From: Haplosporangium gracile
Lineage: Eukaryota; Mortierellomycota; Mortierellomycetes; Mortierellales; Mortierellaceae
Reading direction: 5' to 3'
DNA: 58,424 nt
NCBI GenBank assembly: GCA_015499985.1
Contig: JAAAUF010000142.1
Coordinates: 1 to 58,424 of the forward strand
In this document: positions 38,283-55,200 of the stretch, piece by piece
Numbering within the stretch: position 1 is the stretch's first letter
How the letters are laid out: each line of letters opens with the position of its first letter
Translations under genes and position numbers: made by a program
The notes under the pieces: generated by a model
Told to the model about the DNA's origin: nothing
Seen by the model: only the letters and a program-made list of their open reading frames with translations
Databases searched by the model: none

Positions 38283-41200
38283 TCAAGTCCTCGCTCCAGC
38301 GATTCGTTTCCTGTGAAGGCTCAACCTATTCTCGATCGACCGGATAACTATGTCGAAATAGCAAAACAATAACATAAGTTAATACACATATCTCATCCAC
38401 ATAGCCCTAGTTGGACAAAAGAACAAAAGCACAAGGCTGCTTAACTTACGTTTGTTCAAGATGTCGCGGTCGTCATCTTCGATCGCATCGCTTCGTCCGT
38501 CCTCTCCGGCACCATCCAAAATCGCATGCAGCATCCAGATCGAAGTTTGGTACGACTTTTCACTCTCACCATAGTAATCGCTCACCAATTCCTTCAAAGC
38601 CGCCGATTTGCTCTATTGTGAGACCATTTAGAAATGTGCGCGCTGATGGTCAGTAAAAATACCAACAAATAATTAGGCTTTTACCACCACAAACAGCATT
38701 CATGAAGCCCCAATTTACTTACAAGTTCCAGGGCGCGCTCATAGATCAGTTTCTCAATAACGACGCCGCTTTCGTCCCGATGGTCGATTCCAGAACGGAG
38801 CCTGGCGGCCTCGGCCTTTTCGAGACATTCGTTGAATCGGTCGCGGATCCACTGAACGCCGCTGTTGAGTCGCATTGATGCCGGTTTGGTATCCTGACGT
38901 TTCTCTTCCCAGTAATGCCGGGCAGCATCCATGCCCGCCTGCAACAAGGCAAGTGCGCGGAGGTAGAGAAAGAATGCCTCCTCTGCCAAAAGACTATCCC
39001 GACTTGGCTCATGGTCTTCTGAGGGCGAAAATCCCATCTCATCCAATGGACGAATACCCTGCATCTTGGAGTCGGCAAACTGTGAGACCACATAGGCCTT
39101 GTGTGCTGTGTCTTCGATAGACTGCAAAACAGGACTCTCCTCCGGTGGCACTTCTGCCGTTCCTCCGCTCCTGTCGGATGTATCCGCAAATCCGATCAGT
39201 GAAGTGTTGCTCTTCCATGAGGGTGGAGACGAGGATGCGCCAAAAAGGCGCATAGAGGCCATGGAGATGGCTTTGGCAAGTGCAGAGGTAGCGCCGCTTT
39301 CACGCGGACTTCCAGAACGCACACTCACAGGCGAAGGCAGCGGCTGGATCTGACCCAAGGAAGGCCGCTGCAGCTGTGAGATAGGTTTGGGTTCCTCTGG
39401 TGCTGGGGTGTTTGGTAGAGCAAAAGGCGGAGTTGTTGAGAAGAGGTGTGCGTTGGAAGGTGGCGACTGGTTTGTGGTCGAGTGTGGGTAGGGTATAAAC
39501 GGCGGTGGTGGCGTCCGATAGTTGGTCAACGACGCTGGAATAGGTGGTGAGAGAATGTTGCCCTGCTGATATCCATTTTTGGGGCGCGTTGAGCTCGGTG
39601 TTGGTGACCCTGCCACCTCTACCATGTCAAATTAAAGCAAGAGTTAGAACTTGCTGTCATGCTCATGCCTATAAACATTAATTACTGCGAAATCTCAAAT
39701 AGGCTAAATTCTTACCATCCGCAAGCACATTCAACTCCACAGCACGCTTTTCGATGACGACATAGTCTGTATCCAAGAGAGAATCGTCTTCTGGTGCACT
39801 GTACCGACGTGCAACATCTGGAATTCCGACAAGCGTGTTGCGACGGTAAGGTTGTGACGAGGGCTGTTGTGTCAATGCCCGGTTGGAAGGGTCCGCTGGG
39901 CCAATATCCGTAGTTCGCGTACGCCGATTAGAAGAGTTGATGGGTAGTGAAGATGGTTGAGCCTGGTAATCCGTGTGCGAAGGTTGATTGCCGAGCCCAT
40001 TTACATACGCGTGGTGAGATTTTGGCGACGAAAGGGGTAGCTGAAGAGGAGGTCGACTATCAGGAGCGGAAGAAGGTGAACCGCTCCGGATCGACCTTGG
40101 TCTTGACCGAAGAGGGGTCTCGATGATCCTATCTGAGGGCTCCCGTGCATGGCCCATACTTGATGTCCGCCTGTCACTCCTGTCCCGCTGCGATGACGAA
40201 TCGTAATAGTGCCGTGAGGGGTCGGGGACTGATGATTTCCGGGAAGCTTCTACTGGAAAGGGGTCGTTCCTGGCAAAGTCCTGTCCAGACGCGCCACTCC
40301 GAGATGACCGAGACCTGACACGGGGTGCCAGGTTGGAGACTGTTGGATTCATAAAGAACTCTTCAAACGAGATTCTCTCTACGGGATTCCGTTTCAGTAG
40401 CTGTCGGATCAAATCCTTGATGTCGTCGCTAATAGGAATGACATTGGCGTGGCTGTGGGGAGAAGATCCAGACCGGTCGTCAGTGACAGTTTCTCCAGGA
40501 AAGGTGATTGCGTCCTGTGCCTTCTCTATCCGCTTGAGGAGCTCGACGTGGTTTTGCGCCCTGAAAGGTGGTTTTCCTGTGCACATCTCGTACAAAACAG
40601 TGCCAACGCTCCACAAATCTGCCTTGGCGTCGTATTTTTCATAACGGAGAATCTCTGGTGCCATATAGAGTGGTGAGCCGCAGAGTGTCTCTGCCAAACT
40701 AAGGTGAGGCAATGAGCGGGCGAATCCAAAGTCTGCAATTTTGAGCACAGGCAACTCATATCCGCTTCCATCCTTTGCATTACTCGATGGATGCAAAAGT
40801 AGGTTCTAGAAGAGGAAATAAAACCACCGAAAAGGATGAGAACATGACTTTGTAATATGGCGCGACAGGGAGATAGCTACTGGAAAAAAAAAAAAAATTC
40901 GATGAACATCTCCTTTTACCTGCGGCTTGAGATCCCGATGAATGAGATTTTTGGACCGAAGGAACTCCAGGGCAGATGCTACATAATAAGAATACCCAAA
41001 AGATAAGTAACAAAAAAATTAGACTTGGCGAACAGTCGATCATCCTATCGTTGCACAAGAACAACAATAAGAGCAACAAAAGAAAAAGAGAAAGAAGCAC
41101 ATGAACATTTGAACATACCCAACTGCTTCAAGAAATGACGAACGACAACTTCATGGAGACCACCGCCTGGAGGGGAAGGCAACGATGGAGGTCCATCGCC

Positions 41201-41884
41201 CTTCCTCTTGATATACTGCGAAAGGTCTCCTTGTGAGCAGTACTCCATAACTAGATGGATGTGAGTCTCGGTTTCCTGTAAGGAGAGCAGGAGGAATAAA
41301 GCAGAATAATGAATGAGTCAGCATGTGCGACAATAACAAGTGAAAGAAAGACGCACAACGGAACGTCGTTAAACGACTTCTTGATCCATGTGTTATTATT
41401 AACTGCAGTAGTAGTGAAAAGATACAAAACTTCATTTTTCATTTACCCTGCAGTCGACAAGGGCGACGATATGATCATGTCGAATGCCCTTGAGAATGTT
41501 GATCTCGCTGGCAAGGTTCTCGAGCAGCTTCTTTGTCAGTTTGGAACGAAGGACAGATTTGATGGCGACAGGTTCTTTTGTCACCTAATAGATAAGAGGA
41601 GGATATTAAAGCGCCAATTTGGTCAATCGATGAAATAAATGTTAAATGCAATGCAGTGCAACAACACATATCGCCAGGAAGGCAAGATTGCCAAGGCCAA
41701 AGAACGGAGTTGTAAAAAGCAAAACCGAAAAGTCGAAGGCGCCACTTCCACCACTCTACGCGTGTGGACTCACCCTGTGATGACCTTTGTAGACGGTTGC
41801 AAAGGATCCTCGACCAATCTCGTACTCGACAATGTAGTCTCCCACTTGAGTAGCCTCTGAAACAGCTTTGACGGTGCTGGCCAT
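38283..41884 (-). CDS. ATG1: Autophagy serine/threonine kinase Atg1
   Basis: The kinase that starts autophagosome formation with Atg13 and Atg17-type partners. Eight exons give about 890 residues, matching yeast Atg1. Exon 1 (41884-41774) starts MASTVKAV, with [11 protein letters not shown] as the glycine loop; VAIKSVL holds Lys46; [20 protein letters not shown] is the hinge; [18 protein letters not shown] and [15 protein letters not shown] carry the catalytic loop, DFG, activation-loop Thr195 and APE. After a Ser/Arg-rich middle, [18 protein letters not shown] holds a YVVI motif, the counterpart of the Atg8-interacting YVVV of yeast Atg1. The C-terminus (about 39618 down) is the helical Atg13-binding region, ending [17 protein letters not shown]. 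Head-to-head with GFA1, 1.9 kb apart. Confidence 0.93.
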
Positions 41885-43771
41885 GGTGGCGATGTGAATA
41901 GGCTTTTTTTGGGTTTGTTCCTTAGAATGAAAGTCGAACAGAAAAGGAGGACAGGTAAAAGGATGGTGAGGATGGTGAGAGGGCGGTTTGAATAAAGAGA
42001 GACGGAAGTTGAGTTATTAATGTGAAAGGGGATGAGTCTGTCGGTGGTGATAAGAAGTAGTTGTTGTTGATGACAAACGGTGAAGAAAGAAGTGCAGGTG
42101 TAGTGTTGTGAGTAAGAGATGTCTGAAGGAGAAAATTGGGTGGCAAAGGGCAAAGTGCCTTTCCCCCACCCCATGGCACTTTTTTTTGAACCTCAGGCGC
42201 AGTCACTCAGACCAAGGTAGAGTCACGTGGATTTTCATTGCATCATCTGGTTCTTGCTCAGCCTATCGCAGAATGAAGACGTAACATGCCACTGCAAAGT
42301 GGGGCCATATTTAAAGACGCCAGGGAGTGAGCAGAAAGAAGAATCAGCCCTTTTTTCTTTAACCTTTACCGCCATCCGTCATCTGTGAGAAAAGGCCTGC
42401 AATTGAGTATCATGGCAGTAAAAAAAAAAAAAAGACGTAGACACAAATCTTGAGGAGCGGCGATCGGTGTAGGTCAACTGCAAAGGCTGAGTGTATACCG
42501 AAAGAAATACAAGGTTGAGCATCCAGGTTGGAGACTGAAGTGTCCGTGGGTGCAAAGTCTCTCATGAATGAATGAGAGACATGATGTGTAAATTTAGAAA
42601 CCATACTTCTTTAATTAAACATAGTCCATTGATGCCTCCAAACGGGAACCTCTCGGGCTGTGTTGTCCTAGCCCGACATACTTTTGTTCTTGCTGGTTCG
42701 AACAAATACAAAAAAGAGTTGTGGAAACGAGAAGTAGAACCAGTCTCAAGAACATTCAATTGAACCTGTCCTGGCGATAGGCCCTACGCCATTCATAACT
42801 ACATTGTGCTGGATACCCCAGACTTTGCTGCTAATGATGATGATGACGGTGTCGACTAAAGGAGAAGAAGCAGATAGGGAGAAACGCTCCTGTTATTGCT
42901 CTTTGTTGCTGGAGAGGAACTACATGTCCTAAGGAACAGAGTAAAAAAAAGAAAAGCAATAGGTTAAATGGAAAAACAATAAGGAGACTGCAAGTGGGCG
43001 GAAGAGGGGGGGGGGCAAGTAGGGATACTCGCACATATACATGAGAAGGGATGGAGTCAAATCGTTATCCTTCCCGTAACTCCCGCACCTTAATGCATGT
43101 ACTGTGTGCATATTCAATTGACCGACAAAGCAGAGAAGGCATAATTCCGTTTCTTTGAAGCAAAGAAAAAGGTCAGCCAAACTCAGTACTTCTGTCCTGT
43201 TTACACGCAAGTATGAACAGGAACTCAGGGACGGACGGACGGACGGTGGTCTCTCAGTTTTTTTTACTCCTTAAAAAAGAAAAAGACAGAAAAAAAGACG
43301 CTGTGTTTTGTATTTTAACCAGAGCCAGAGCAAACTGAGTGTGTGAAAATGATTGAAGGGTAATTGAAAGTAAGCAAGAAAAGAAAAAAAACCGTCGATA
43401 CGATAATCATTTGCCATTCAACTGAGATGGGATGGGAAAAAAAGGTAAACTGCACAATGGTTCTTTTCAGAACACGACAGGAAGGCAACAAAAGGTAAGG
43501 TTTCTGCCTTCTCTCTGCATGGCGGAAATGGAAATGAATTTCATTGAGTGGATATTGTTAGCTGACCCTCAGACCAGCCAGCTTGAAGATGAAGAACTAT
43601 AAAAGACCAGTCCTCGCCCATTTCTTCGTCCTCTCTCATCTCATCCCTTCCCTCTCTCCAAAAAAACAGTGCTACTTCCTTTACTTCTTTCTTATACACC
43701 TTCTTCCCCCTTCCCCCTCACATACCCATAACAACACACTTTGCACAAGTTTGACTACATATATCTAGACA
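41885..43771. promoter_or_regulatory. Divergent promoter region, ATG1 (-) and GFA1 (+)
   Basis: No gene supported. It contains a C/T-rich leader for ATG1 (minus strand, about 41890-42180), a GGAC tetranucleotide repeat at 43229-43246, and a TATAAAA at 43598-43604, about 170 bases ahead of the GFA1 start, followed by a C/T-rich leader. Confidence 0.55.
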
Positions 43772-46710
<2,939 letters not shown>

Positions 46711-47005
46711 ACCGACTCAAACGGAACAAGTGCTCGATTGATAATGAAGACCAACGACCTTTTTTTTTTGTTTTTGTTTTTTGACGAGAGAATAATTTTT
46801 TTTTTTTTCATGATACTTTTTACCCCTTCGCCCAACTTTGTACATTCCTAAACTCATGAATAAAATCCATTACTTGAATACAAAAAAAAACAGCAGTCTC
46901 GATTTTTTTTGTGTGCTTGCTTGCCGATTTGGTTGAACTTGAGCCCTCTGTAGACATACAACTCACTCCTTGCGATCCATTCGAGTCAGAATCCTAGAGA
47001 GCAAC

Positions 47006-48329
47006 ATGCCATTCCCCATTCACACTCACATGAACACGCATCTCAGGTGTCTGATCACCCCCTGCCTCCAGCCTACAAAGAGGCTACTGCCACACACGAC
47101 AACTACCGCTCATCTGGCACAACTACACCGCCACGCCTATTCTACAAAAGGAAGCGCACCTGCTACTACGCGCACGATAAAGTCCACTCGAGACTCGGTC
47201 TCACCTTCCTCCTCCTCCTCCTCCTCAGGACGATATCGCAGAGATAGATCAGGCTCGATGGTCTCGGACCTGAGAAAGACGGTTTTGGACGAAGTGGCCA
47301 TCCCTGGCCGATATCAGCAATACTTTCGGCCCGATAAGCGCACTACCCGCAAAGCAGTAACGTTAACCATTTCAGCCCTCTCCCTGTCACTATTTCTCGT
47401 AACAAGCAAGAGTATTTGACATCAAATTGTTTCGGTGGTTATTTTGTATCTAGGAGGAATCGGTATTTTCGATGGAACGGTCTAGGTCGCCCAAGAAGGT
47501 GTCTGCCGCCAAGTGGAGTCAACACGATAACACCTTGGAGGGCCTAGTACAGGATGGCGAATCGGACGAGAATATCGATGGCTACGAAAGCACTACTGAG
47601 GGAGGGTCGAGACCACCTTCTTCTCCTGTCTCGAGTAGGATCTCACGACGCGGGTTTGGTAATGTGGGTTGGAGAGCTTTGGAGGAGGCCTATGCTCGAG
47701 ATGTCCTGCCGCATCCATACTTTCACCAGGACTATCTCGACATCACCGAGGTAAAACATCATGTCGCTTGAGGCGGATATGCTATTTCGCTGAGACTAGT
47801 GCCTAGATGACTTATTGACGCGGAAGTATACTTTGCCTGCGGTGGGTATGAATAGATCAAGCTGCTGCCGGACAGAAAGACCTTCCAGCTATGGTACCGT
47901 CCAAAACCCGACGACAGGGTGTCAGCCGTAAGTGAATTGGCTCGAGAATTAAGCTCATCCAATCCAGACTGTTGCCACCAAAAATAACCTTCTGCATGCC
48001 TGACAACCCCATACTATTTGCTCCTTCATTGTCAAACCTCAAACGAAAAGGATGAGATAGCAGAAGTGATAACGAAGCATGGATCTGCATTCAAGGCGAT
48101 CCTGGCACGACATGCACCCCGATCTTCATCAGCGTCGTCGAGACTGGTGTTCCAGTTGGTTCGACAGAGCGATCGGCAGGCAGATATGCCCGATCTTTGG
48201 AGGAAATTGGAGGAGCAAGTCGACCTACATTCAGTGCAGAACAAAGACAATGTTGATAGCGGCATCAATGCTGACAAGCAGGAGGTGGAGAGGGCGTCTA
48301 CTAGAGCAGAGAGTCGTAGAAGAAAATAA
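47006..48329 (+). CDS. Hypothetical protein, possible mitochondrial membrane protein
   Basis: Exon 1 (47006 to about 47398) encodes a basic, acid-poor N-terminus (MPFPIHTHMNTHLRCLITP ... HRHAYSTKGS), a Ser-rich stretch, GRYQQYFRPDKRTTRKAVTL and a hydrophobic segment (TLTISALSLSLFL). With donor GTAACA it joins EESVFSMERSRSPKK at about 47455 in phase 0. That exon, ending DYLDITE, joins IKLLPDRKTFQLWYRPKPDD (47856-47927). The last part, DEIAEVITKHGSAFKAILAR to the stop at 48329, is in the same frame but separated by an in-frame TAA near 47985. A strong GTAAGT donor at 47928 and a weak AAAAG acceptor near 48050 would remove it. Family not recognised. Mitochondrial location is inference. Confidence 0.5.
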
Positions 48330-51000
48330 CTCGCTTACCTTTTCTTTACATTATCATACATTCAATCAATGTTCTTTGTTGAATTGAGTGGGTGAAGAAG
48401 GGGGTTCAAGTGAGCATGAGATGTGTTCGTTGCAACTGGTCCATACGATTGCTTGTATGATGTGAGTAAATGAATGAAATGTCTTACGCAAAGAAGAGAA
48501 CCCCCCTGTTCTATAAAACTCCCTAAACCCCCTTGTTTTTCATCCCTTTGGTAGTTCATACTACATCTTCGACATCGTTTCTTGTCGTTGGAACCCCAAC
48601 CCTTCCTTTCTCCAGAGCCCTGACTTGTATCTTTTTCTGGTATCATCTGGGAAGAGTAAGGGTGAATGGCAAAGAAAGAGCGAAAATTAGGGGGCTGAAA
48701 TTTGGGTTGCTAATAGTTTTGTTCCTTCGGCTGAAACGTCAAAGTCCCAATCCCATACCCCCTTACTTTTTATGTGGGCGTCAAATAATGAAAACCTACA
48801 TGTACCAACCATCGAAGCATGGGATATGATACGGATCATTAAAGTGAGCGCCCATATGTTCATCTTCTCCTTTGATGATCCAGGCTAAACAGCTTGAACT
48901 ACGTACTAGTAGTCAAGATAACGGCTGGTTGATGACACAGTCTTTTTTTTTTTTTTTGTTTTGTTGTGCGCCTTTGGACAAGAGTGGATTAGTTAGATCT
49001 ATTTTCCTTTGTGTGCCCTTTTGTCTTTGTCCCTGTCCCATCCCGTCCCATCCCTCAAAACCCTCAACTCTGCCCCCCTCTGCCTTGTGATCTATCAAGT
49101 CAGCAACACATGTTCACGCGGATCGTTCTGTCACTCCATGTAGGTGGGACCAATGCACCATTACAACTCCTTATCACAATGCCCCCCTTTTTTTTCTTAT
49201 GCTTGGGATGAATATTTCGCATGCTTGAATGCTTGGACTATGTCTTTTCTCTCTTTCTCAATGTCTACTACTGCTACGACTTCTTCCCTTGTCAAAATGT
49301 TGGCATGTAAGGACTGGGGAATGAGCGATGAGGTGATTTAAAAGCAGGCAATGCTGTGTGATTCGAGGTCAGTTCTCTTTCCAAAATAAACAACAAACGT
49401 CCTGCAAGAGCAACGTGTTCAGACCAAAAATGTTGCTCCTGGCTGCATTGTTGTAGACATATTCAATTGTGTTATCTCCAGTCCATACTGGCGGCTCTAA
49501 TGCAAAAAGACAAGGAGAGGAGGGACTTGAGGGAATCAGACGCGGCGGGCGGAGAAGGCGATGGGCGATGTTGTTGATTTTTTCTTTCGTTGCAGGAAAG
49601 TGAGGAGCGGGAATAGAAAAAAAAATGTGTGGACACATGGTCAGTGAGTAAACTTTCAGTTTTTTTTTTTTTTTTTTTTTTTCCTTTCGGCATTTTCTCA
49701 AGTCAGCATAGCATACACGAAAGCATACATTTACGATAAAGTAAAAAAAATAAAAAAAAAAACTGTGGTCAGAGGCGGGCGACTGGGTGGATGGATGAAC
49801 ATGCCAGCAGGCCAAGTTCAAACGAACGTGTTCTTTATTTTTGTTCACCACGAAAACAAAGATGATGAAAAAGGAACGTGGAAGAGATAAAGAGTGAGAG
49901 GAAAGACAAAAAACAAAAACCGGCCTTTTTTACGTTGACTTGACAGCATTTGGCAACACTGTGTGTGTGTGTGTGGACACTAGAGTGGAAAATAATAGAG
50001 GGTCGCGTTTTTTTTTTTAACCTTGCCATCGTGATTTTGGTTTCTAAATCCCAAACGAAAGTTCCCCGGGCGTCCCTCTTCATCTTCTTCTCCTTCCCAT
50101 CACCACCTGCTCACCTGCCCACACCCTCATGGCGTTGTTGTTTATCGTGTTTGTAATGGTTTAATTTTTTTTTTAGTTTTGAGACGACGTGGTGGTGGTG
50201 TAATGTTAAAAAGACGAGGGAATAAGGTATCATGTTCGAGGACGTGTGTTTGGGAAGAAAGTGATGAAGGGAATAGAGAGGGGTTATGGATGGTGTCAGT
50301 CAGTCAGCCTTAGAAAGGAACAAATGAAAAAAAGGTGTGATCAATCATCCATACAGACGGAAGCGAACAAAAAATAAACAACAAACAAACAACTGCTTTT
50401 TTGCATTGTAAGAACGAAATGATACCCGATAAATATATGCTTTCATTCATTCAGACATGGGACGGACTTGTATGTGAACCTCTTTTCGTATGGGTGTTGT
50501 TCACTCGTTGGGAATAAGAACAACAACAGATATTGAGGGTTAGGGATTGAAAAAGAGAAAGAAAATCGGCAACGATGATAGAAAAAGAACGAATGGGAAA
50601 GTGATAGACGAGAAGAAGAAGAGAGACATCAGCCGCACGTCAACAACAACGACCATTCTCTCCTGGGCAGGGTTGGACTCTCCTGTGAAATGTACCATGT
50701 GCTCAAACGCAAGACAAGACAAGGCGTGGGCATTGGCACGGCATGGCATGGCATGGCAGATATCTATGATGCTCAGAGGTATAATAGTCCAGTCTGGCAG
50801 AAATAAAAAAAAAATGAGAGGTCGAAAGAAAACGACGACAACGACAACAGAGGACAGAGGAGGAGTGAGAGTGAATAAAGGGACATCAAAATTTCAAGAA
50901 AAGAAAAGAGCGAGCAAGCGGAAAGAGAGGCAAGAAAGGGAAAAGAGGGTACTTTCACCCGTTCTGAAGTGTATGCTTTGATCGAAGGATATAGACAACA
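48330..51000. other. Large intergenic region with simple repeats
   Basis: No supported gene in about 2.7 kb. Poly-T runs near 48944-48958 and 49661-49682, a GT repeat at about 49960-49974, and a GGCAT repeat at about 50738-50758. ORFs here lack splice sites, family motifs and codon bias. Confidence 0.5.
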
Positions 51001-51019
51001 TCAACAACATCAACCACAA

Positions 51020-52245
51020 TAGCTTCTTTTTTTGTTTCTTTCTTTCTAATTCTCTTTCTCTTTCTCTTCCTCTTTCTCCTCTCTTTCTTCCCTTATTTCC
51101 TCTTCTCTCCCCCTGCTTCCTCTTCCTCTCTTTGGTTTTTGTTTTTCACATCCTATCCCTCGGTACTCCTTCCTTCTCTCACTGTTTGCTCTCCCTTCTT
51201 CCCTTCTTCCCCTTCTTCCAATTGACCATATCCTCCTCCACTCGTTCGTCTGTTCCTTGCACTACTCTCTATATCAACGTTCATATCTTCACCCTTGCCA
51301 ACCAGCCAACCAAGCAACGAATCATCCTCATTTACTTTTTGCTTCTCTTTAAATATATATTTTATACAATCAATATCGCAATCTGCCCTGAACACCACCC
51401 TCTCTCTGCTCTCTTCCTCCTTGAAAGGCACTTGACCTACATTTCCTTTTTTCACCTTTTTCCTCCTCTTTGTCCTTTTCTTCCTTGTCCTCACTCTTCA
51501 TCTTCCCATTCGATATCTTTTCTTCACTCTTTCCTCCTCTTTTTTGCCCCACAACAACGCATTGTTTTTTTTATCTGTTTTTGTACTTGTTTGTGCTTTG
51601 TCGTCTTTTTTACTTTTCTTTTCCTTGTTGTTGTTCACACACATACCATCAACACAGTCCCTGAGTGCCCCCTCCTCCTTCCTTATCATATTTTCGTCCA
51701 TCCATCCCGTTTATCTCGTTTCTCTTCCTTCTCTTTCTTTCACGCGCCAAAAAACAACGCGCCCTCTCTTCTCTTCTCTTCCCTTTCTCTTTCTCTTTCT
51801 CTTTCTCTCTCTTCTCCCTCTTTCCACCTTTCTCCTCCCTTTTCTCACTCTTCTTGCTTACTTCACCACGCACAACCAACTCGTTCATACACAACACCCT
51901 CCGAAACGCCACAGCCCCAATCGACAACCATAGGTTTTTCTTTTCACTTCCTTTCTACTCGCCCATAGGAGACCACCCATAGGAGACCCATAGGACAAGG
52001 GACCTTTTTTCCTCTTCAGAAACAAGGTCCAAACGAGGTACCTGCCGAATAAGAGTAGAGTCGCGATCCTTTTTACTACTAGTCTTTTTTTGCTTCATCT
52101 TTTCTTCACTCATTCACACCTTTGTTTTCTAACCATGGTCCACCTTTTAGTGAAAAAGAATCATTCACTCTTCCTCTCCCTTTCTACAGCAGCAACAACA
52201 GCGACTACATCATAAAACGCCTTTCGGAATAAAAAGGCCGTTCCA
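51020..52245 (+). promoter_or_regulatory. Long C/T-rich leader/promoter of the FYVE gene
   Basis: About 1.2 kb of mostly pyrimidine on the plus strand, directly upstream of the start at 52246, with CTTTCT-type runs at about 51784-51810. A 278-codon ORF in it (Ser, Leu, Phe, Pro only) reflects composition. A twice repeated word, CCATAGGAGACC, is at 51965-51993. Confidence 0.55.
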
Positions 52246-55200
52246 ATGTCCTCACACGTCTCTTTTGATTCCACCCACCCGTCTCTCCTCTCGGCCCCTG
52301 CAAACGCTGTTCACCCGACCGCCCTCGGTCCCCTGACCTTCACCAACTACAGTCCACGTCGAATCCAAGCCTGCCTCGACTCCACTATCATGACCTATCT
52401 CCAGCAACAACAGCAGGGACATCATCAACAGCAACAACAGCAGCAGCAACAACAACAACCTCCACCACTACCCCCACAGGCACTAGCCCTTCAACAACAG
52501 CAAATCCAGCAACATCAATTGCTTCTTCAACAACACCAACAACAACAGCAACAACTTTTGCGTAACCAACAACAACTCAAACAACAAGCACGCTGTCAGC
52601 AACTCTCAAGGAGCACTAATACCCAGCAGCCACAACAACCAAAACAAAAACATTCACTGCAGCAACAACAAGAACTTCTGCAGCAGCAACAACAAGAAGC
52701 ATATCATCAGCATCGGCAATTACAAAAGCAGCAGCAGCATCAACATCATCAAATGCAAAACCGGATATCACCTAAAAACAAGACAAACCATCTAGTGGCG
52801 CACAGGTCCAGCAAGGACCCTTCTTCGGCTCACCAGCTTGTCCACCCAACGGATGAACCAAATATCACGTTCGCTCCTCGCAGTCCAAGGGATCAAACAA
52901 GGAAGCAGGAGCTCATTTTGCCCAAGGCAGACAAAGGCCAACAGCCCAGGCACGACTCGCTCTACTCCCCAGAGGCGCCCCTTCACCTTCTCAGGGCAAC
53001 GCCTGCTCGAAACAATGCGCCAATCGCCAGTTCTGGTGAGCACGACAACGAAGAGGAGTATCATGACGAGGAAGAGGACGATGATGACAGTGAATACGAC
53101 GAGGATAGCATGGACGACGAGGATGAGAGCGAATTGGACGACAGCGACATTGACGACGACGATTACTCGGACAGTGGAAGCGACCACACCGAGACGGAGT
53201 CCTCTACTCGCATGTCTGTGGCGAGAAACGACCCTCACCGGATAGCACCGATAAGTAGCGAAACTACTGTCTCCCATCCTGCCGCCAACAATACCAATAA
53301 CAGCAATGCTGTGCCGCTGACGACTACCCCTGACCTCCCATCCAAAGACATTCATCCCATCAGCGCACAGCGAGCTCAGCAGGAGGTGGTGAAGCAGCTG
53401 ACTTTGGCAGCAGGCGCTTGGAACATCAACCCCGACAGTACCAATGTGCAGGAATCCTATTGTGCCGAATACAGCAGCACCGAAAGCAACTCCAGCAGCA
53501 ACAGCAACCATGATCGGAGTATCTCCTCCACAGACGCGATCACTCGTGTGAGAGACAACGGGATGGATAAGCGTGTGTTAATGCTTGAGACAGTCAGGCC
53601 GCAAGACGGTGGACCCTTATCCTCGACTGTACGTAGGCCACCCTCGCGCGGTCACGCTTTTGCCTTACCGCCTTTACCATCGACAGATACACCGACCACG
53701 CGGATGTCTCACCAACAGCAACAGCAACAACTACAGCAACAGAAGCAACAGCGGATAGCAGGTCAAGGCATAACTTCGAGTCGCTCTTCGGCCAGCGAAT
53801 CTTTTTCGTCCCCTGGTGATGCATCTCAAGTTGCAAAGGCACGGATGCTTCCTTACGTGGAGGACGACGCCGAGGACGAGGACGAATATTCGGGAGAAGA
53901 TGAAGACGAGGATATGGACGAAGACGACTATTCGTATTCAGAGGATGAGGATGAAGAGGAGGACGACGACGAGGATGAAGACTCTTCCTCCGAATACCAC
54001 TATGGCGCCAAGGAGGATCCAGCCAACAGGGCCAACAAGCCTCGAGCACCCCCACCTGGACAATATACCCGTTCCAACTACTCTCATTACCGCCCCCCGA
54101 GATTGGATGAGAACTACCTGCGAAAGCGAGCCATCACCAAGCAGGTCGTCCGTAGGTCCAGCCTCACCGCTTTGTTGGGAGAGGTATCTCAGCCGGCACC
54201 ACCTCCCCTTACTCTCCAAGCCAAGAACTTTACTATCCATCCTAATGGGTCACCTCTCAGTTATCAAGCTCATCAGAGCGCCCAAGTCGCGCGTCGTCCT
54301 GGACTCGTAGGTGTCTGGCCAGAGCCTGGTCAATTTCCTGAGCCCCTATCAGCACATTATCAAGAAGAGCATACCGGACTGAAGCCTTACAGCGGCAGCT
54401 CAGACAGTGGACGTACTGTTTCCACTGTGTCTGGGCTTCGATCAGGCAGCAATCTCTCCGAGCAGAACCATCGACTCATGTTGGGGCCAAACGCAGCCGC
54501 AGCCGTCCTGTCTCAAGAACCAAACCGGCCACGTCGAACAGATTCTGGAGTTGAGGTGAAGGTTCCTTCACATCAGCATCGCAGCTCCGGCTCTGGCAGC
54601 AGCGATAGTAGGAGCTTGAATGAGCGTCCGTCGACTCGATGGGCTGACACCTCTATGGTAGAATCGTCGTCGTCGGTGCAGTCTTCCAATGGCCAGGGGT
54701 CAAGTCAGATCCCCACTATCACCATCATCCCAGCGCGTCGACCAAGAATGAAGTCAGAGGGAGACGCCCCTGATGTGCAGTTGTCATCTTCGGTCGGGGC
54801 CAGCTCTGACGGATTGGCACCCGCCTCCCCAAATGGAGCCACGGATGTCTCGAAGATCGTCAAACAGCCGCTAAAGTCCTCGATCAGCTGCCATACCTTC
54901 CCTCGCGCGGCCGGCAAGCGTGTTGGTCGGAAACACGTCTCCTGGCACCACTCGCTATTCCCTACTGAGCGCGTCCTGCGCGTTAAGCCAAGTATACCCA
55001 GTCTGTCAAATGTTGCGATCGAGTCGGCCGAGGCAACGCTTTCGCAGCTCCCCACTATCCCCGTGATGGCTAGGGACAATGTCAAAGACTTTCACCAATC
55101 GATTCGCAGTCTGCGCACCCTTTCTCGGGATGAGATCGCCAAGATGAGCTACAAGCAGCAAGGACGGCAAGAGCTGACCTCGACTGTACCCATCTCCAAG

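Noticed and set aside
42685..42715. GGTTCGAAC resembling a tRNA B box
   Set aside because: No A box at the right distance and no acceptor or anticodon stem can be drawn.
51132..51968. 278-codon ORF upstream of the FYVE gene
   Set aside because: It consists almost only of Ser, Leu, Phe and Pro from C/T skew, has no motif, and overlaps other equally long skew ORFs in both remaining frames.
52792..53511. 239-codon ORF antisense to the FYVE gene
   Set aside because: Mirror of the acidic and Gln tracts, giving Val/Ile/Leu-rich shadow sequence; the sense frame has the clear domain.
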